Below are positions 26,576 to 36,013 of a stretch of 64,000 bases of DNA, piece after piece. Below the pieces are notes generated by a model that was given only the letters and a program-made list of their open reading frames with translations, was not told where the DNA came from and searched no databases. Position 1 is the stretch's first letter, and each line of letters opens with the position of its first letter. The stretch comes from Oscillospiraceae bacterium. GTDB lineage: Bacteria; Bacillota; Clostridia; Oscillospirales; Ruminococcaceae. The translations under genes and the position numbers were made by a program. The DNA is taken from assembly GCA_009784825.1 (NCBI GenBank), contig WQXO01000004.1, positions 62,001 to 126,000 of the forward strand, given 5' to 3'.

Positions 26576-26989
26576 CTACAACGCTAATATCAGCACACCC
26601 ACTGCGATTAATATTCCGCCGATAATCGACTTTGCATCGATTGTTTCTCTTAAAATCACAAATGCCAGAACCATTGTAATAACCACGCTTAGTTTATCAA
26701 TCGGAACGACCTTCGAGGCTTCACCCGTTTGCAATGCTTTATAGTAAAACAGCCATGATATTCCTGTTGCCGCACCCGACAGAATTAGAAAGACCCAGCT
26801 TTTTTGACCGATGGTTTGCAGCTCGGCGTGCCTGCCTGTGGCGAACACAATCCCCCACGCCATTATAAGTACAATAACGGTTCTAATGGCCACCGCTAAA
26901 TTGGAATTGACATTCTCAATTCCGATTTTAGCGAAGATTGCCGTTAATGAAGCGAACACCGCCGCTAATAATGCGTATACAATCCACAT
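26576..26989 (-). CDS. Single-EamA-domain membrane transporter
   Basis: A 137-residue protein with about five hydrophobic helices, equal to one EamA repeat (half of a classical ten-helix drug/metabolite transporter). Typical features are the Gly/Ala-rich first helix, the segment SWLFYYKALQTGEASKVVPIDKL before helix 4, and LRETIDAKSIIGGILIAVGVLIL at the end. Half-size EamA proteins work as dimers in some families. It lies after ftsH, separated by a palindromic repeat. Substrate unknown. Confidence 0.87.
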   Translation of the reverse strand: MWIVYALLAAVFASLTAIFAKIGIENVNSNLAVAIRTVIVLIMAWGIVFATGRHAELQTIGQKSWVFLILSGAATGISWLFYYKALQTGEASKVVPIDKLSVVITMVLAFVILRETIDAKSIIGGILIAVGVLILAL

Positions 26990-27002
26990 AATGTCACCAA
27001 AA

Positions 27003-27050
27003 CGTAGGGGCGTATGCAGGAGTTCGGAACGAACTCCATCGTCCCCTACG
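27003..27050. repeat. 48-bp palindromic GTAGGGG element between ftsH and the EamA gene
   Basis: CGTAGGGGCG and CGTCCCCTACG-type ends flank GGAGTTC-GGAAC-GAACTCC, forming a long imperfect hairpin directly after the ftsH stop. It belongs to the same GTAGGGG family as the copies in the GH5 linker and the ftsH 3' end. It could act as a weak terminator or RNA stabiliser. Confidence 0.75.
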
Positions 27051-27052
27051 GT

Positions 27053-28993
27053 TTATTCTTCAGACGGGACGACAGGGTCGTCGTCCCCTACAATTTTTTC
27101 AATTGCTTCTTCTTTTAATTCCTCGTCGTCGATGGCTTCCAATTCGCCTTTCATCAGCTTATCGAAATCTGCACCGTCGATTTTCTCGTTCTCCATAAGA
27201 TATTCGGCGACTATATCTAATTTTGTGCGGTTCTCTTCAATAATCGTCTTCGCCTGCTCATAACCCGTTTCGATAATCTGGCGAATTTCTGCATCTATTT
27301 CTGCGGCTACGCTTTCGGAATAGTTCCGCCCCTGTGAATAGTCACGCCCTAAGAATACCTCCGGATTTTCATGCCCGTAGACAATCGGCCCTAACTTTTC
27401 CGAGAAACCGTAACGTGTCACCATATTTCGAGCAATCGAGGTGGCACGGTTAATATCACTCGATGCACCTGTGGAAATATCGTCAAGCACTAACTTTTCT
27501 GCCACACGCCCGCCTAATAAAACAATAATGTCCTCTTCAAACTCACGCTTGCTTATATAATTCTTGTCCTGCTCCGGAAGTGACATGGTGAACCCGCCCG
27601 CAGTTCCCCTTGGGATAATCGTAACCATATGAACCTTATCCTGTGTTGAGCAGAAAAACGTACAAATTGCGTGACCGGCTTCGTGGAATGCGGTAAGCTT
27701 GCGTTCCTTTTCGGTGACAACACGGGACTTTTTCTCAGGCCCTGCCACAACTTTTATAGTGGCTTCCTCTATATCTTTTTCGGTTATTGCTTTTTTATTA
27801 TGGCGTGCCGCAAGTAAAGCCGCTTCATTGACTAAGTTTTCTAAGTCTGCACCTGTGAACCCCGCAGTCGATTTTGCGATTGTCGCAAGAACAACATCGG
27901 GTGCAAGGTTCTTGTTGCGTGTGTGGACTTTCAGAATTTCCTCCCTACCTTTAATATCGGGATAGTTTACTACAATCTGCCTATCGAATCTTCCCGGACG
28001 CAGCAATGCCGGGTCAAGAATATCCCGACGGTTAGTAGCCGCAATTATAATAATCCCCTCATTCTCGGCGAACCCGTCCATTTCTACTAACAACTGGTTC
28101 AACGTCTGCTCACGCTCGTCGTGACCGCCGCCTAATCCCGCACCCCTGTGCCGCCCGACTGCGTCAATCTCGTCTATGAATATAATTGAGGGAGTGTGTT
28201 TTTTCGCTTGGTCGAACAGGTCACGCACTCTCGACGCACCCACACCCACGAACATTTCCACAAAGTCTGAACCGCTTATGCTGAAGAACGGCACATTCGC
28301 TTCACCTGCGACTGCTTTCGCAAGGAGGGTTTTACCTGTACCCGGAGGGCCCACAAGTAACACGCCCTTGGGAATTCTCGCACCTAATTCCTGATACTTC
28401 TTCGGGTTTCTCAAAAAGTCAACGATTTCCTCGAGTTCTTCTTTTTCTTCATCTGCTCCTGCCACATCATCGAACATGATTTTCTTCCCGCTGGCGGGCT
28501 GGTGTCGTGTATTCGCACGGGAAAAGCCGGACATTTTTCCGCCGCCCGTAGTCTGCCGCATAATAATCAATGTGAACCCAATCATTACTGCGAACAGCAG
28601 AATATAGGGAATGAAGTTCATCCAGAATGAGTTATCCGTCGGTGCGAAATAGTCCTGCTCTACATTAGTAGAATGCTTTTCGTTATACAGTCTGCGATAG
28701 TCATACGTGTCGTTGAGAAACAGGTTGGCGTTAGGGACAGTGTAGGTTTCTATCCTGTCCTCGGGTGTGTTTCTTAAACGATATTCTAATTTACCGTTGC
28801 CGAGGTTGAGTTTATAATAAGCTACCTCTAAATTATCAAAGTGGACGAGAACATCGGAATAGGTTTTTTCCTTGGGTTTCTCGCCGGACGAAATGCCACC
28901 CCCACCGAGGCTTGTCACAGTGAAATAAAGCACCCCGATAATGCAGGCGGCTATTAAAATGTAGATGATTATACCTTTTATGCCTCTGTTCAT
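27053..28993 (-). CDS. ftsH: ATP-dependent zinc metalloprotease FtsH
   Basis: A 646-residue membrane-bound AAA+ protease that degrades misfolded and short-lived membrane proteins. Two N-terminal transmembrane helices flank an extracytoplasmic domain; then come Walker A GPPGTGKT, Walker B IIFIDEID, the second-region-of-homology Arg finger ([10 protein letters not shown]) and the zinc site HEAGHA. The last residues ([12 protein letters not shown]) are encoded by a GTAGGGG-family repeat, so the acidic tail looks newly acquired. hpt lies immediately upstream, the conserved Firmicutes order tilS-hpt-ftsH. Confidence 0.97.
   Translation of the reverse strand: MNRGIKGIIIYILIAACIIGVLYFTVTSLGGGGISSGEKPKEKTYSDVLVHFDNLEVAYYKLNLGNGKLEYRLRNTPEDRIETYTVPNANLFLNDTYDYRRLYNEKHSTNVEQDYFAPTDNSFWMNFIPYILLFAVMIGFTLIIMRQTTGGGKMSGFSRANTRHQPASGKKIMFDDVAGADEEKEELEEIVDFLRNPKKYQELGARIPKGVLLVGPPGTGKTLLAKAVAGEANVPFFSISGSDFVEMFVGVGASRVRDLFDQAKKHTPSIIFIDEIDAVGRHRGAGLGGGHDEREQTLNQLLVEMDGFAENEGIIIIAATNRRDILDPALLRPGRFDRQIVVNYPDIKGREEILKVHTRNKNLAPDVVLATIAKSTAGFTGADLENLVNEAALLAARHNKKAITEKDIEEATIKVVAGPEKKSRVVTEKERKLTAFHEAGHAICTFFCSTQDKVHMVTIIPRGTAGGFTMSLPEQDKNYISKREFEEDIIVLLGGRVAEKLVLDDISTGASSDINRATSIARNMVTRYGFSEKLGPIVYGHENPEVFLGRDYSQGRNYSESVAAEIDAEIRQIIETGYEQAKTIIEENRTKLDIVAEYLMENEKIDGADFDKLMKGELEAIDDEELKEEAIEKIVGDDDPVVPSEE
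27065..27092 (-). repeat. GTAGGGG repeat inside the ftsH 3' end
   Basis: On the minus strand TGTAGGGGACGACGACCCTG followed by TCGTCCCG forms an imperfect palindrome (GGGACGAC with GTCGTCCC). It is translated as part of the FtsH tail. Compared with its gene, it runs opposite to the GH5 copies. Confidence 0.78.
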
Positions 28994-29527
28994 TTAAACC
29001 CCCAATACTCCCAAATATGGTAAATTTCTGTATTTTTCTGCGTAGTCAAGACCATAACCCACGACAAATTCATTTTCTATATCAAAACATTTATAATCTG
29101 CGGTTACAGGGACTTTCCTTTCGATGTTCTTATCAAGGAAGACGCATATTTTAATCGAAGCAGGATTCCTCGCCTTAAGAACCTCGGTTATACTGAACAG
29201 GGTGTTCGCCGTGTCGAGAATGTCCTCGATAATTATAACGTCACGCCCGTTTATATCTGTATTAATGTCTTTCAATATTTCCACAACACCCGACGACTGT
29301 GTTCGCTGACCGTAGGACTTCGCCACCATGAACTCCATCTCGCAGGGAATGTCAAGCACCCTGACTAAGTCTGCCATGAATATAAACGAGCCTTTCAGCA
29401 CCCCGATTAACAGCGGATTTTTATCACGATATTCCTCGGAGATAATCGCCCCGACACGCTTAACCGCTGAAGCAATGGTTGCTTGGTCATATAAAATTCT
29501 GCTTATACCGTCCATAACAAACCTCAA
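28994..29527 (-). CDS. hpt: Hypoxanthine phosphoribosyltransferase
   Basis: A 177-residue purine salvage enzyme joining PRPP to hypoxanthine or guanine. The PRPP-binding loop is VIIIEDILDTANTL and the N-terminal LIGVLKGSFIFMADL and SYGQRTQSSG stretches are typical. It abuts ftsH (no gap) and follows tilS, the standard arrangement. Confidence 0.96.
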   Translation of the reverse strand: MRFVMDGISRILYDQATIASAVKRVGAIISEEYRDKNPLLIGVLKGSFIFMADLVRVLDIPCEMEFMVAKSYGQRTQSSGVVEILKDINTDINGRDVIIIEDILDTANTLFSITEVLKARNPASIKICVFLDKNIERKVPVTADYKCFDIENEFVVGYGLDYAEKYRNLPYLGVLGV

Positions 29528-29570
29528 TAAATTAATACAGAAATGATTATATCATAGATTTTGTTAAAAA

Positions 29571-30497
29571 TCAAATGTTATTTCGATAATTTTGGAAAAT
29601 TGTCACAATTTTTAGCTTTTCATCCTCGATTAAAGCGAATTTGTTCTTTGAAATATTGACCTTGCCCTGCCCCGCTGTGACAATTCCCGTTATTTGTGAA
29701 ATCCTTGTAAAAGACGGTGATATATTATTGTGGGATAATAACCGACTAATTATGCGGGTTAGAATAGGTTTTTCCAAATTCACGAGATATGATATACTGT
29801 AATCACCGCTGTTCGCCATATTGTCAATCAATTCATCGTCAATCCGCAGAATTTCAGTCATTTTCGATATGCTTGTTACAAACGACGGGTTCATCTCATT
29901 TATCAAGGGAATAAGGTTGTGCCTTATTTTGTTCCTCGTAAACTCAAGCGAATTATTGGTTTCGTCGGTGACATACTCTAAATTGTACTCTATGCAGAAC
30001 TCCTCAATCTGTGAGCGTGTGCATAAAATAAGCGGGCGGATTATATTATCCCGAACGGGGGGAATTCCGCATAAGCCTTTCAGTGCAGTTCCCCGAATGA
30101 GGTTTAACAATACAGTTTCTGCGTTATCCGAGGCGGAATGTGCTGTTGCAACAGTTGACAGTTTGTTAAATACATCATAGCGGGCGTTGCGGGCGGTTTC
30201 CTCAATGCTTTCGTGCTTTTGCTGAAGTGACCTAACATCAATCGAATGAACCGTAAGCGGTACATTCATGCGTTTGCACAGCTCCCGAACAAACTGCTCG
30301 TCGTTATCGGAAGCCTCGCCCCTGAGATTATGGTTGATGTGGCATGCCGAAACGGTAATGTCGTATTCCTCACGCAATAACAGCATTGCTTTTAAAAGTG
30401 CGACACTGTCTGCACCTCCGCTTAATGCGACAACTATATCATCACCTGCGGTTATCATGTTATGCTGTGTTATTGCGGTTTTTACAAAATCAAGCAT
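29571..30497 (-). CDS. tilS: tRNA(Ile)-lysidine synthetase
   Basis: A 308-residue N-type ATP pyrophosphatase that converts C34 of the CAU-anticodon tRNA-Ile to lysidine. The P-loop VVALSGGADSVALL and the motifs CHINHNLRGEASDNDE and ATAHSASDNAETVLLNLIRG are present. The open frame extends 64 codons further upstream into dnaB, but the conserved N-terminus begins at MLDFVKTAI, so the start is placed at 30497, overlapping the dnaB stop by 8 bp. The C-terminal domain is short compared with the E. coli protein. Confidence 0.93.
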   Translation of the reverse strand: MLDFVKTAITQHNMITAGDDIVVALSGGADSVALLKAMLLLREEYDITVSACHINHNLRGEASDNDEQFVRELCKRMNVPLTVHSIDVRSLQQKHESIEETARNARYDVFNKLSTVATAHSASDNAETVLLNLIRGTALKGLCGIPPVRDNIIRPLILCTRSQIEEFCIEYNLEYVTDETNNSLEFTRNKIRHNLIPLINEMNPSFVTSISKMTEILRIDDELIDNMANSGDYSISYLVNLEKPILTRIISRLLSHNNISPSFTRISQITGIVTAGQGKVNISKNKFALIEDEKLKIVTIFQNYRNNI

Positions 30498-31830
30498 GTT
30501 TAAAATCCATCGATGTAAACTTAGTGTACCTCTCGTCCCAATTGAGTGGGATTGTGCAGGTTTCGCCGTGGCGGTTTTTGGCGATGATACATTCACACAA
30601 ATTCGGTTTTTCAAATTCTTTATTATAATAATGCTCACGGTAAAGCATGAGTACGATGTCGGAGTCCTGCTCGATTGAACCGGATTCACGCAGGTCTGAC
30701 AGCACCGGTCGTTTATTGGTGGCAGAACGGTTTTCGTTCAACCGTGAAAGCTGGGATACAAGAATAACCGGAACGTCTAAATCCTTAGCCATGAGCTTGA
30801 TGTTCCTTGTGATTTCGCTGACCTCCTGAACTCTGTTACCGTCCCTTCGTCCGGTGGACATTAAGTTAAGGTGGTCGATGACTACTAAGCCTAAATTGGT
30901 TTTCCGCCTAAGCTTAGCTTTCATCTCCCCGATTGAAACATTCGGGCTGTCGTCGATATATAATTCTAATCCGGAAAGCCTTTCGGCGGTGTTGGCTATG
31001 TTAATCCAACCGTCCTTATTAATCTGACCGTAACGCATTTGGTCGGCGGTAATCATTGCTTCTGATGAAATAATACGTGATACTAACTGTTCACTCGACA
31101 TTTCAAAGCTGAATATCACCACTTCTTTTTTGGGTTGTTTCATTGCCGCACCGATTGCAATATTCACCGCTAAGGAGGTTTTACCCATTCCCGGACGCCC
31201 TGCAATGATTATTAAATTAGACGGGGCTAACCCGTGGATACACTTGTCTAAATCATTGAATGAGGTTGACATGTTCCGAGATTTGTGGGGGTCGGCTTGA
31301 ATAGCCTTTAGTTCCTTTATTCTGCTGTCGATGAACGGTTTTATGTGGATTAGTCCGCCGGAATCTCTCTCCGTCCTAAGCTCGAACACCTTCGATTCGG
31401 CATAGTCCATGATGTGCTGCGGTTCCTCCGCACCTGTACTTGCCATATCAAAAACCTCTTTACAGGCGTACATCAGATTTCTAATCATGTGCTTTTCTTC
31501 GATAATCCGTGCATAGTCTGCAATGCCGGAGGGGTTGACCACCGATTCTGCCATTTTTAAGAGGTATGAGCGTGCCTCGTCTTGATTTTCAAAAACCTTT
31601 TGTTGAATTGTGCTTTCGATAATCGTGACAAGGTCAATGGGCATGTTTGTGATAAACATGCGGTATAATACTCCAAACAAGTCCCTGTGTAAGGCAACAT
31701 GGAAATGCTCGGGTTTTAAAAATACCGTCACCTCTGCCATTGCCGCCGAGTCTAACACGATTGTGCCAAGGACTGTCTGCTCTGCGTCTAAGCTGTAGGG
31801 GAGGTTGGAATTGTTGATTTCAATTGCCAT
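30490..31830 (-). CDS. dnaB: Replicative DNA helicase DnaB
   Basis: A 446-residue hexameric helicase (DnaC in Bacillus naming). The N-terminal domain begins LPYSLDAEQTVLGTIVLD; the RecA-like domain carries Walker A IIAGRPGMGKTSLAVN, Walker B LVVIDHLNLM and the DLRESGSIEQDSD motif. Gene order rplI-(toxin pair)-dnaB is close to the usual gdpP-rplI-dnaB cluster of Firmicutes, interrupted here by a PIN-domain toxin-antitoxin pair. Confidence 0.97.
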   Translation of the reverse strand: MAIEINNSNLPYSLDAEQTVLGTIVLDSAAMAEVTVFLKPEHFHVALHRDLFGVLYRMFITNMPIDLVTIIESTIQQKVFENQDEARSYLLKMAESVVNPSGIADYARIIEEKHMIRNLMYACKEVFDMASTGAEEPQHIMDYAESKVFELRTERDSGGLIHIKPFIDSRIKELKAIQADPHKSRNMSTSFNDLDKCIHGLAPSNLIIIAGRPGMGKTSLAVNIAIGAAMKQPKKEVVIFSFEMSSEQLVSRIISSEAMITADQMRYGQINKDGWINIANTAERLSGLELYIDDSPNVSIGEMKAKLRRKTNLGLVVIDHLNLMSTGRRDGNRVQEVSEITRNIKLMAKDLDVPVILVSQLSRLNENRSATNKRPVLSDLRESGSIEQDSDIVLMLYREHYYNKEFEKPNLCECIIAKNRHGETCTIPLNWDERYTKFTSMDFKHA

Positions 31831-31844
31831 AGTTATGTGTCCTT

Positions 31845-32261
31845 TTATGATATAATCAAATCAAGAAATTCTTCAGGGGATATAACTTTTATTTTACTTT
31901 CTGAAAAATCCTTTGGGTTTCTTGTAATAATATACTCAACAGAAACGCTCTTTCCCGCAACGTATTGAACAGAGTCTTCAAAATCACTCCATTTTAAATC
32001 TATCGCTTCATATATATCAATTTCTGTAATTGAAGCTATGCGAATGGTGCTTAGCATTTTTTTTATTAATTCAATTGCAACGTCATGACTTTTCAATTCC
32101 TTTTTTGCGATATAAAATATATCTGTAACCGCACAAGCTGATATATAACTTTGCGTATATCCCTTTTCAGATAATAATGCAATCCGTGCGGAGTTTTCAA
32201 AAAAAGGTTCTCTGTTCAGCAGATAATCCAGTATTACATTTGTATCAATCAACAGTTTCAT
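31845..32261 (-). CDS. PIN-domain toxin-like ribonuclease (PIN_3 group)
   Basis: A 138-residue PIN-domain protein. The first acidic residue is in MKLLIDTNVILDYLLNREPF; later markers are AVTDIFYIAKKE, WSDFEDSVQYVAGK and YIITRNPKDFSESKI, matching the PIN_3 family. PIN toxins of type II systems cleave RNA. It overlaps the upstream 87-residue gene by 17 bp, as expected of an antitoxin-toxin pair. The pair sits between rplI and dnaB, breaking a conserved housekeeping order, which suggests insertion. Confidence 0.85.
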   Translation of the reverse strand: MKLLIDTNVILDYLLNREPFFENSARIALLSEKGYTQSYISACAVTDIFYIAKKELKSHDVAIELIKKMLSTIRIASITEIDIYEAIDLKWSDFEDSVQYVAGKSVSVEYIITRNPKDFSESKIKVISPEEFLDLIIS

Positions 32262-32508
32262 ATTTTTTTAACCTTTCCGCTCGGTATTCGTCAAGTGAAG
32301 CACTGCGATTAGGCAAAACACCAATTAATGATTCGGTTACAGAACCTTTCATCATTTCATTAATCTCAGTCATAGTCAAAGACGGTATAACGCTTTTTTC
32401 TTCTGCCGGAAAAACTATAACCTCTACTTTTTTACTTTGAAAATACTCCGGCAAAGGAATAACATTATTCAACAAATCTCTGTCTACAATAGTTCTGATA
32501 GCTTCCAT
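32245..32508 (-). CDS. Probable antitoxin partner of the PIN protein
   Basis: An 87-residue protein preceding and overlapping the PIN gene. The N-terminus MEAIRTIVDRDLLNNVIPLP resembles the start of AbrB- or Phd-like antitoxins, with EVIVFPAEE as a short strand; the C-terminal half is charged and probably helical, suited to wrap the toxin. Family assignment is weak; the role is inferred mainly from gene arrangement and size. Confidence 0.7.
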   Translation of the reverse strand: MEAIRTIVDRDLLNNVIPLPEYFQSKKVEVIVFPAEEKSVIPSLTMTEINEMMKGSVTESLIGVLPNRSASLDEYRAERLKKYETVD

Positions 32509-32517
32509 AATTATCTC

Positions 32518-32958
32518 CTATTCCGATACATTTATAAAAAAATTCGCAATAACTCCTTGATGTAGCTTTGCCTGTGCTTCGTATGTTCCGAAGGTCTTGA
32601 TTTCGTCTTTCACAGTCAGCTTCTTTTTGTCAATGTCGAAGCCGTCTTTTTTCATGGCGGCGGAAACATCCTTCGCCGTAACCGAGCCGAACAGTCTGCC
32701 GCCCTCCCCTGCCTTTGCGGGGATTTTAAAGGTTTTGCCGTCTATCCGTTTGGCGAGTTTTTCGGCGGTTTCATGCTCTAAGTCTTTCTTTTGTTTAATC
32801 GACGCTTTCTTTTCTTCAAGAAGAGTTAAGTTGGTTTTAGTCGCCTCTAACGCAAGCCCCTTCGGGAAAAGCAGATTCCTCGCAAACCCGTCCTTGACCT
32901 CTTTAATCTCGCCTTTTTTACCTGTTCCGGCAACGTCCTGTGTTAATATAACTTTCAT
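32518..32958 (-). CDS. rplI: 50S ribosomal protein L9
   Basis: A 146-residue ribosomal protein. The N-terminal domain [18 protein letters not shown] and [16 protein letters not shown] is diagnostic, followed by the long connecting helix and a C-terminal domain with [17 protein letters not shown]. It lies in the gdpP-rplI-dnaB neighbourhood typical of Firmicutes. Confidence 0.97.
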   Translation of the reverse strand: MKVILTQDVAGTGKKGEIKEVKDGFARNLLFPKGLALEATKTNLTLLEEKKASIKQKKDLEHETAEKLAKRIDGKTFKIPAKAGEGGRLFGSVTAKDVSAAMKKDGFDIDKKKLTVKDEIKTFGTYEAQAKLHQGVIANFFINVSE

Positions 32959-32985
32959 AGTTAATATCCTTTCTGGAATTATAAT

Positions 32986-33513
32986 TTAGCTTACCTCTTT
33001 TAGAATAAATGTGTTGTTTTCATAATCAAGTTCAGGTGTATAATAAATTTCGCTGTTCATATCAAACACATAAAGCCTGCCTTTTACTTCTCTGAACTCA
33101 AGATTACGCCCCCCGATTAACACAGTTTCGCCTTCCACCTCAATTTCTCTGGTAAATCGTTCATGCAATTCAAAATAGCATTCATACTTAAAATCATAAC
33201 CCATTATCAGAAAACTAACAAATCCCGAACCATACGAGGCATTCACATAAATTTCTTTATATCCGTCATTATTCAAATCAGCATAGAAAAAATCACTCAC
33301 AATATAATGCTCGAATTTATACTCTTTCCCGCATTCAGAAACTACGGTATAATCATACTTTGAAAAATTTTCAGCTGTTTTGCGTTTGGCACGTTCCTCC
33401 GCATTTGGAAAGAAAATCGGAAGAACAATAAAAATGCAAAGTAATAAGACACTAACGATAAAAAATAATAGTGAGCCAATAAGGATTTTCAGTCTTAATG
33501 TCATTATACCCAC
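32986..33513 (-). CDS. Membrane-anchored protein with FG-GAP-like segment, unknown function
   Basis: A 175-residue protein with one N-terminal membrane helix (about 8-32) and an extracytoplasmic domain. The phrase FFYADLNNDGYKEIYVNAS is an Asp/Asn-rich loop like that in the LRR lipoprotein at 13766-15082. No named family. It abuts the gdpP stop codon directly and probably shares its transcript. Confidence 0.7.
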   Translation of the reverse strand: MGIMTLRLKILIGSLLFFIVSVLLLCIFIVLPIFFPNAEERAKRKTAENFSKYDYTVVSECGKEYKFEHYIVSDFFYADLNNDGYKEIYVNASYGSGFVSFLIMGYDFKYECYFELHERFTREIEVEGETVLIGGRNLEFREVKGRLYVFDMNSEIYYTPELDYENNTFILKEVS

Positions 33514-35505
33514 CTACGATTTATCCTCATAGTATTTGTCTATGGTTTCTTTCAACAGTTTTTCAACTTCTTTAATCGGTGTGTCCTTAAACTGTGCCCC
33601 TGCCATTGTCTGGTGTCCGCCTCCCCCTAACGCTTCGGTGATAATCTGCACGTTCATGTTTCCGAGGGAGCGGGCACTTAAACTGATTTCATTGCTGTTT
33701 ACTGCAGTCCGATATATTAAAAATGATGCGTCAACTCCCGATATTTCAAGCAGCTCGTCTGCCGCTTGGGGGGCGATTACCCGAATGTCCTCGCCTACGT
33801 TTTCTGTAACTGAAATTGCACATTTCCTGTATACGTTAGCCCCGCTGACAAGTGCGATTTTTTGTTTATAATTCCCGATTGAATTTGCGAACAGCGACTT
33901 GACATTAACCGTGTCTGCACCTAATTTTCTAAGGAATGCCGCCGCCTCAAACGTCCTCGCTCCTGTTTTTAAAGAGAATTTCTTGGTGTCAAGCATAATC
34001 CCCGCTAACAACGCCTCTGCCTGTGAAGCGTTGATAATCCCTGCGTTCCCGAAGAATTGCAACAGCTCTGTCACCATCTCCGATGCGGAAGAGGCACTGA
34101 CCTCGTGGTGGAAAATTAAGGCGTTGTCAATAAAGTCAACCATTTTTCGATGGTGGTCGATTACTACGACTTTAGTAGCGTTTTCGTAGATTTCAACATC
34201 CTCTAACAATTTCTTATTGTGGGTGTCTACGATTATTAAAAGTGAGTTATCCGTCCATGCGTCACGGGCTTTGTCGGGCGGAATAAACAAAGGAACTTTG
34301 TTCGGGTCGTCCTTTTCCTTTTCGGTGAGCCGCTCTATCAGGTTCATCCCTAATGTTGTTGTTTTGTCGATTACTACGTATGCCGGTCTGCCTAAGTTCC
34401 TTAGTCCGCAGGCTAAGCCTACCGCCGAGCCGATACTGTCTAAATCGCTGAACTTATGCCCCATTATGTAGACAATATCTGAGGCATTAGCCAAGTCAAT
34501 CAGCGAGTTTGCGATTATGCGGGTGCGTGATTTTGCATGGCGTTCCACTCCTTTTGCGACACCGCCGTAAAACTCGAACCCCGATTTTGTTTTAATTGCC
34601 GCCTGGTCGCCTCCACGCCCTAAAGCCATTTCAAGTGCTTGACGTGCGAACGCCTCACTCTCCGCCATGTCTTTTCCGGTTTTGCCTATCCCTATGGACA
34701 GGGTCATGCTCATTCTGTCGTTAACGGCAATCTCCCTCGCCCTGTCAAGCAGCTTGACCTTGTTCTCGATTAAATGCTGGACGTGCCTGTCTTCAATCAC
34801 TGCCCAAAATCTGTCACGCCCTGTTTTCCTTATAACGCCGGTTGTCGTTTTTATATAATCCTCTAACATTCTGTCAATCTTAACTGTGACAGACGCTGTC
34901 ATGCTTTCTGATTCCTTTTCAAATATATCTGCATAGCTGTCAATCATGATTATCATAACCACGGGTTGTGACAGCTTTTTCTCCATGTCTAACACAACTT
35001 CTTTGGTTATGTTCTCGAAGTAAATTATATATATTTCGCTTGCGTCGTTTTCTTTAGGTGTGGTCGCAGTTACTTTGAAATATTTGTTGTTTGACTTAAT
35101 CCTTGCACCGCCTTGGCTGAACAGCAAGTCCATGCTTGCACCTGTCACCAAGTCTAACGAGTTGCCGAATACTGCCACCTCTGAAAAATCGCTTACAAAA
35201 CCCTCATTAAACCAAATGAAACGGCGTTCACGGTCGATGATTGCGATTGATACCGGAAAGCTGTATAACGATACGCTGTTGGCTAAGTCAATTTCGCTGT
35301 TTATTACTGCGAAGTATTGAAAGGTTTTCCTTGTTACTAAAATAAGCTTACCTATGGTGAATCCCGCTGTCAGCACAATAAAAGGTGCGAACACCCAGAA
35401 AATTTGTGAGTCTAATGTGTATACTGTTACGGAAAGTGCGATTGTTACGATTAACAATGCACTTATTGATATGACATGACCACCGTCACGGTAGAAGTTC
35501 TTCAA
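33514..35505 (-). CDS. gdpP: GdpP-type cyclic-di-AMP phosphodiesterase
   Basis: A 663-residue protein: two N-terminal membrane helices, a degenerate PAS domain (about 85-180), a degenerate GGDEF domain (about 185-310) and a DHH/DHHA1 phosphodiesterase (about 335-655). The DHH motifs are MGHKFSDLDSIGSAVG, VDTHNKK and VVVIDHHRK; DHHA1 shows GGGGHQTMAGAQF. It should hydrolyse c-di-AMP, whose receptor DarA is encoded at 18043-18366. It lies upstream of rplI as in many Firmicutes. Confidence 0.95.
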   Translation of the reverse strand: MKNFYRDGGHVISISALLIVTIALSVTVYTLDSQIFWVFAPFIVLTAGFTIGKLILVTRKTFQYFAVINSEIDLANSVSLYSFPVSIAIIDRERRFIWFNEGFVSDFSEVAVFGNSLDLVTGASMDLLFSQGGARIKSNNKYFKVTATTPKENDASEIYIIYFENITKEVVLDMEKKLSQPVVMIIMIDSYADIFEKESESMTASVTVKIDRMLEDYIKTTTGVIRKTGRDRFWAVIEDRHVQHLIENKVKLLDRAREIAVNDRMSMTLSIGIGKTGKDMAESEAFARQALEMALGRGGDQAAIKTKSGFEFYGGVAKGVERHAKSRTRIIANSLIDLANASDIVYIMGHKFSDLDSIGSAVGLACGLRNLGRPAYVVIDKTTTLGMNLIERLTEKEKDDPNKVPLFIPPDKARDAWTDNSLLIIVDTHNKKLLEDVEIYENATKVVVIDHHRKMVDFIDNALIFHHEVSASSASEMVTELLQFFGNAGIINASQAEALLAGIMLDTKKFSLKTGARTFEAAAFLRKLGADTVNVKSLFANSIGNYKQKIALVSGANVYRKCAISVTENVGEDIRVIAPQAADELLEISGVDASFLIYRTAVNSNEISLSARSLGNMNVQIITEALGGGGHQTMAGAQFKDTPIKEVEKLLKETIDKYYEDKS

Positions 35506-35538
35506 GTGTCCACCTCCTTTTGTTTTGAAAATAAGCTA

Positions 35539-35865
35539 TTAGCCGTATAACCAAGAAATATCTTCTAATACCGCCTCTTTAAATTTAGGATTATCAGATT
35601 CAATAACACCCTTATACCATACATAATCCACTTTAGTGGCATGAGAATAATTAATTAAAAGGTCGTTTATTTCCTCGATATATCCTAATAATTCATTTGT
35701 GCTCTGCTCATCTGTATGGTCGTAATCATATATCAAATCTATATCGCTATCTTTATCAGTCTCCCCCCTCGCATATGAACCGAAAATGCCGACTCTTTTT
35801 ATTGTCGGATATTTAGAAGCGAGTACAATCGTATCTACAATACGCTTATCAATTGTTGATTTCAT
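35539..35865 (-). CDS. MNT-type nucleotidyltransferase, HEPN partner decayed
   Basis: A 108-residue minimal nucleotidyltransferase. The motif GSYARGETDKDSDIDLIYD (GSx10DxD) is intact. In HEPN/MNT type VII toxin-antitoxin pairs such proteins AMPylate and neutralise a HEPN RNase. The matching HEPN gene directly upstream survives only as a remnant (35862-36013), whose frame ends in an ATGA overlap with this start. This MNT protein may therefore be an orphan antitoxin or have another substrate. Confidence 0.85.
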   Translation of the reverse strand: MKSTIDKRIVDTIVLASKYPTIKRVGIFGSYARGETDKDSDIDLIYDYDHTDEQSTNELLGYIEEINDLLINYSHATKVDYVWYKGVIESDNPKFKEAVLEDISWLYG

Positions 35866-36013
35866 TTTAATTCCTCCTTAATAACACTATCTAATTCGGA
35901 TAAAATCTTTATATCTGTTAATTGACAACAAATCGAATGAATAACTATGAAATTAACACTGTCATAATCATGGCTTGCAATTTTAGTATATCAAGCTCAT
36001 TTGATTTTTTCAT
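35862..36013 (-). pseudogene. Remnant of a HEPN (HepT/DUF86-like) toxin gene
   Basis: After a ribosome binding site (GAGGAGC) an ATG opens MKKSNELDILKLQ, like a HepT start, but this frame soon stops. Another frame from about 35990 reads ASHDYDSVNFIVIHSICC and ends SVIKEELK, with stop overlapping the MNT start. That tail resembles the HxY-containing C-terminus of DUF86 HEPN proteins. About 80-100 central residues, including the catalytic Arg of Rx4-6H, are missing. An internal deletion with frameshift explains both pieces. The family match is by eye. Confidence 0.55.

Noticed and set aside
30498-30689. Longer N-terminus for TilS
   Set aside because: The extra 64 codons lie inside dnaB in another frame and lack homology; the conserved start is at 30497.
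31780-31805. TGTAGGGGAGG in the dnaB 5' region considered as another GTAGGGG repeat
   Set aside because: It encodes the conserved LPYSLDAEQ start of DnaB and shows no palindrome.
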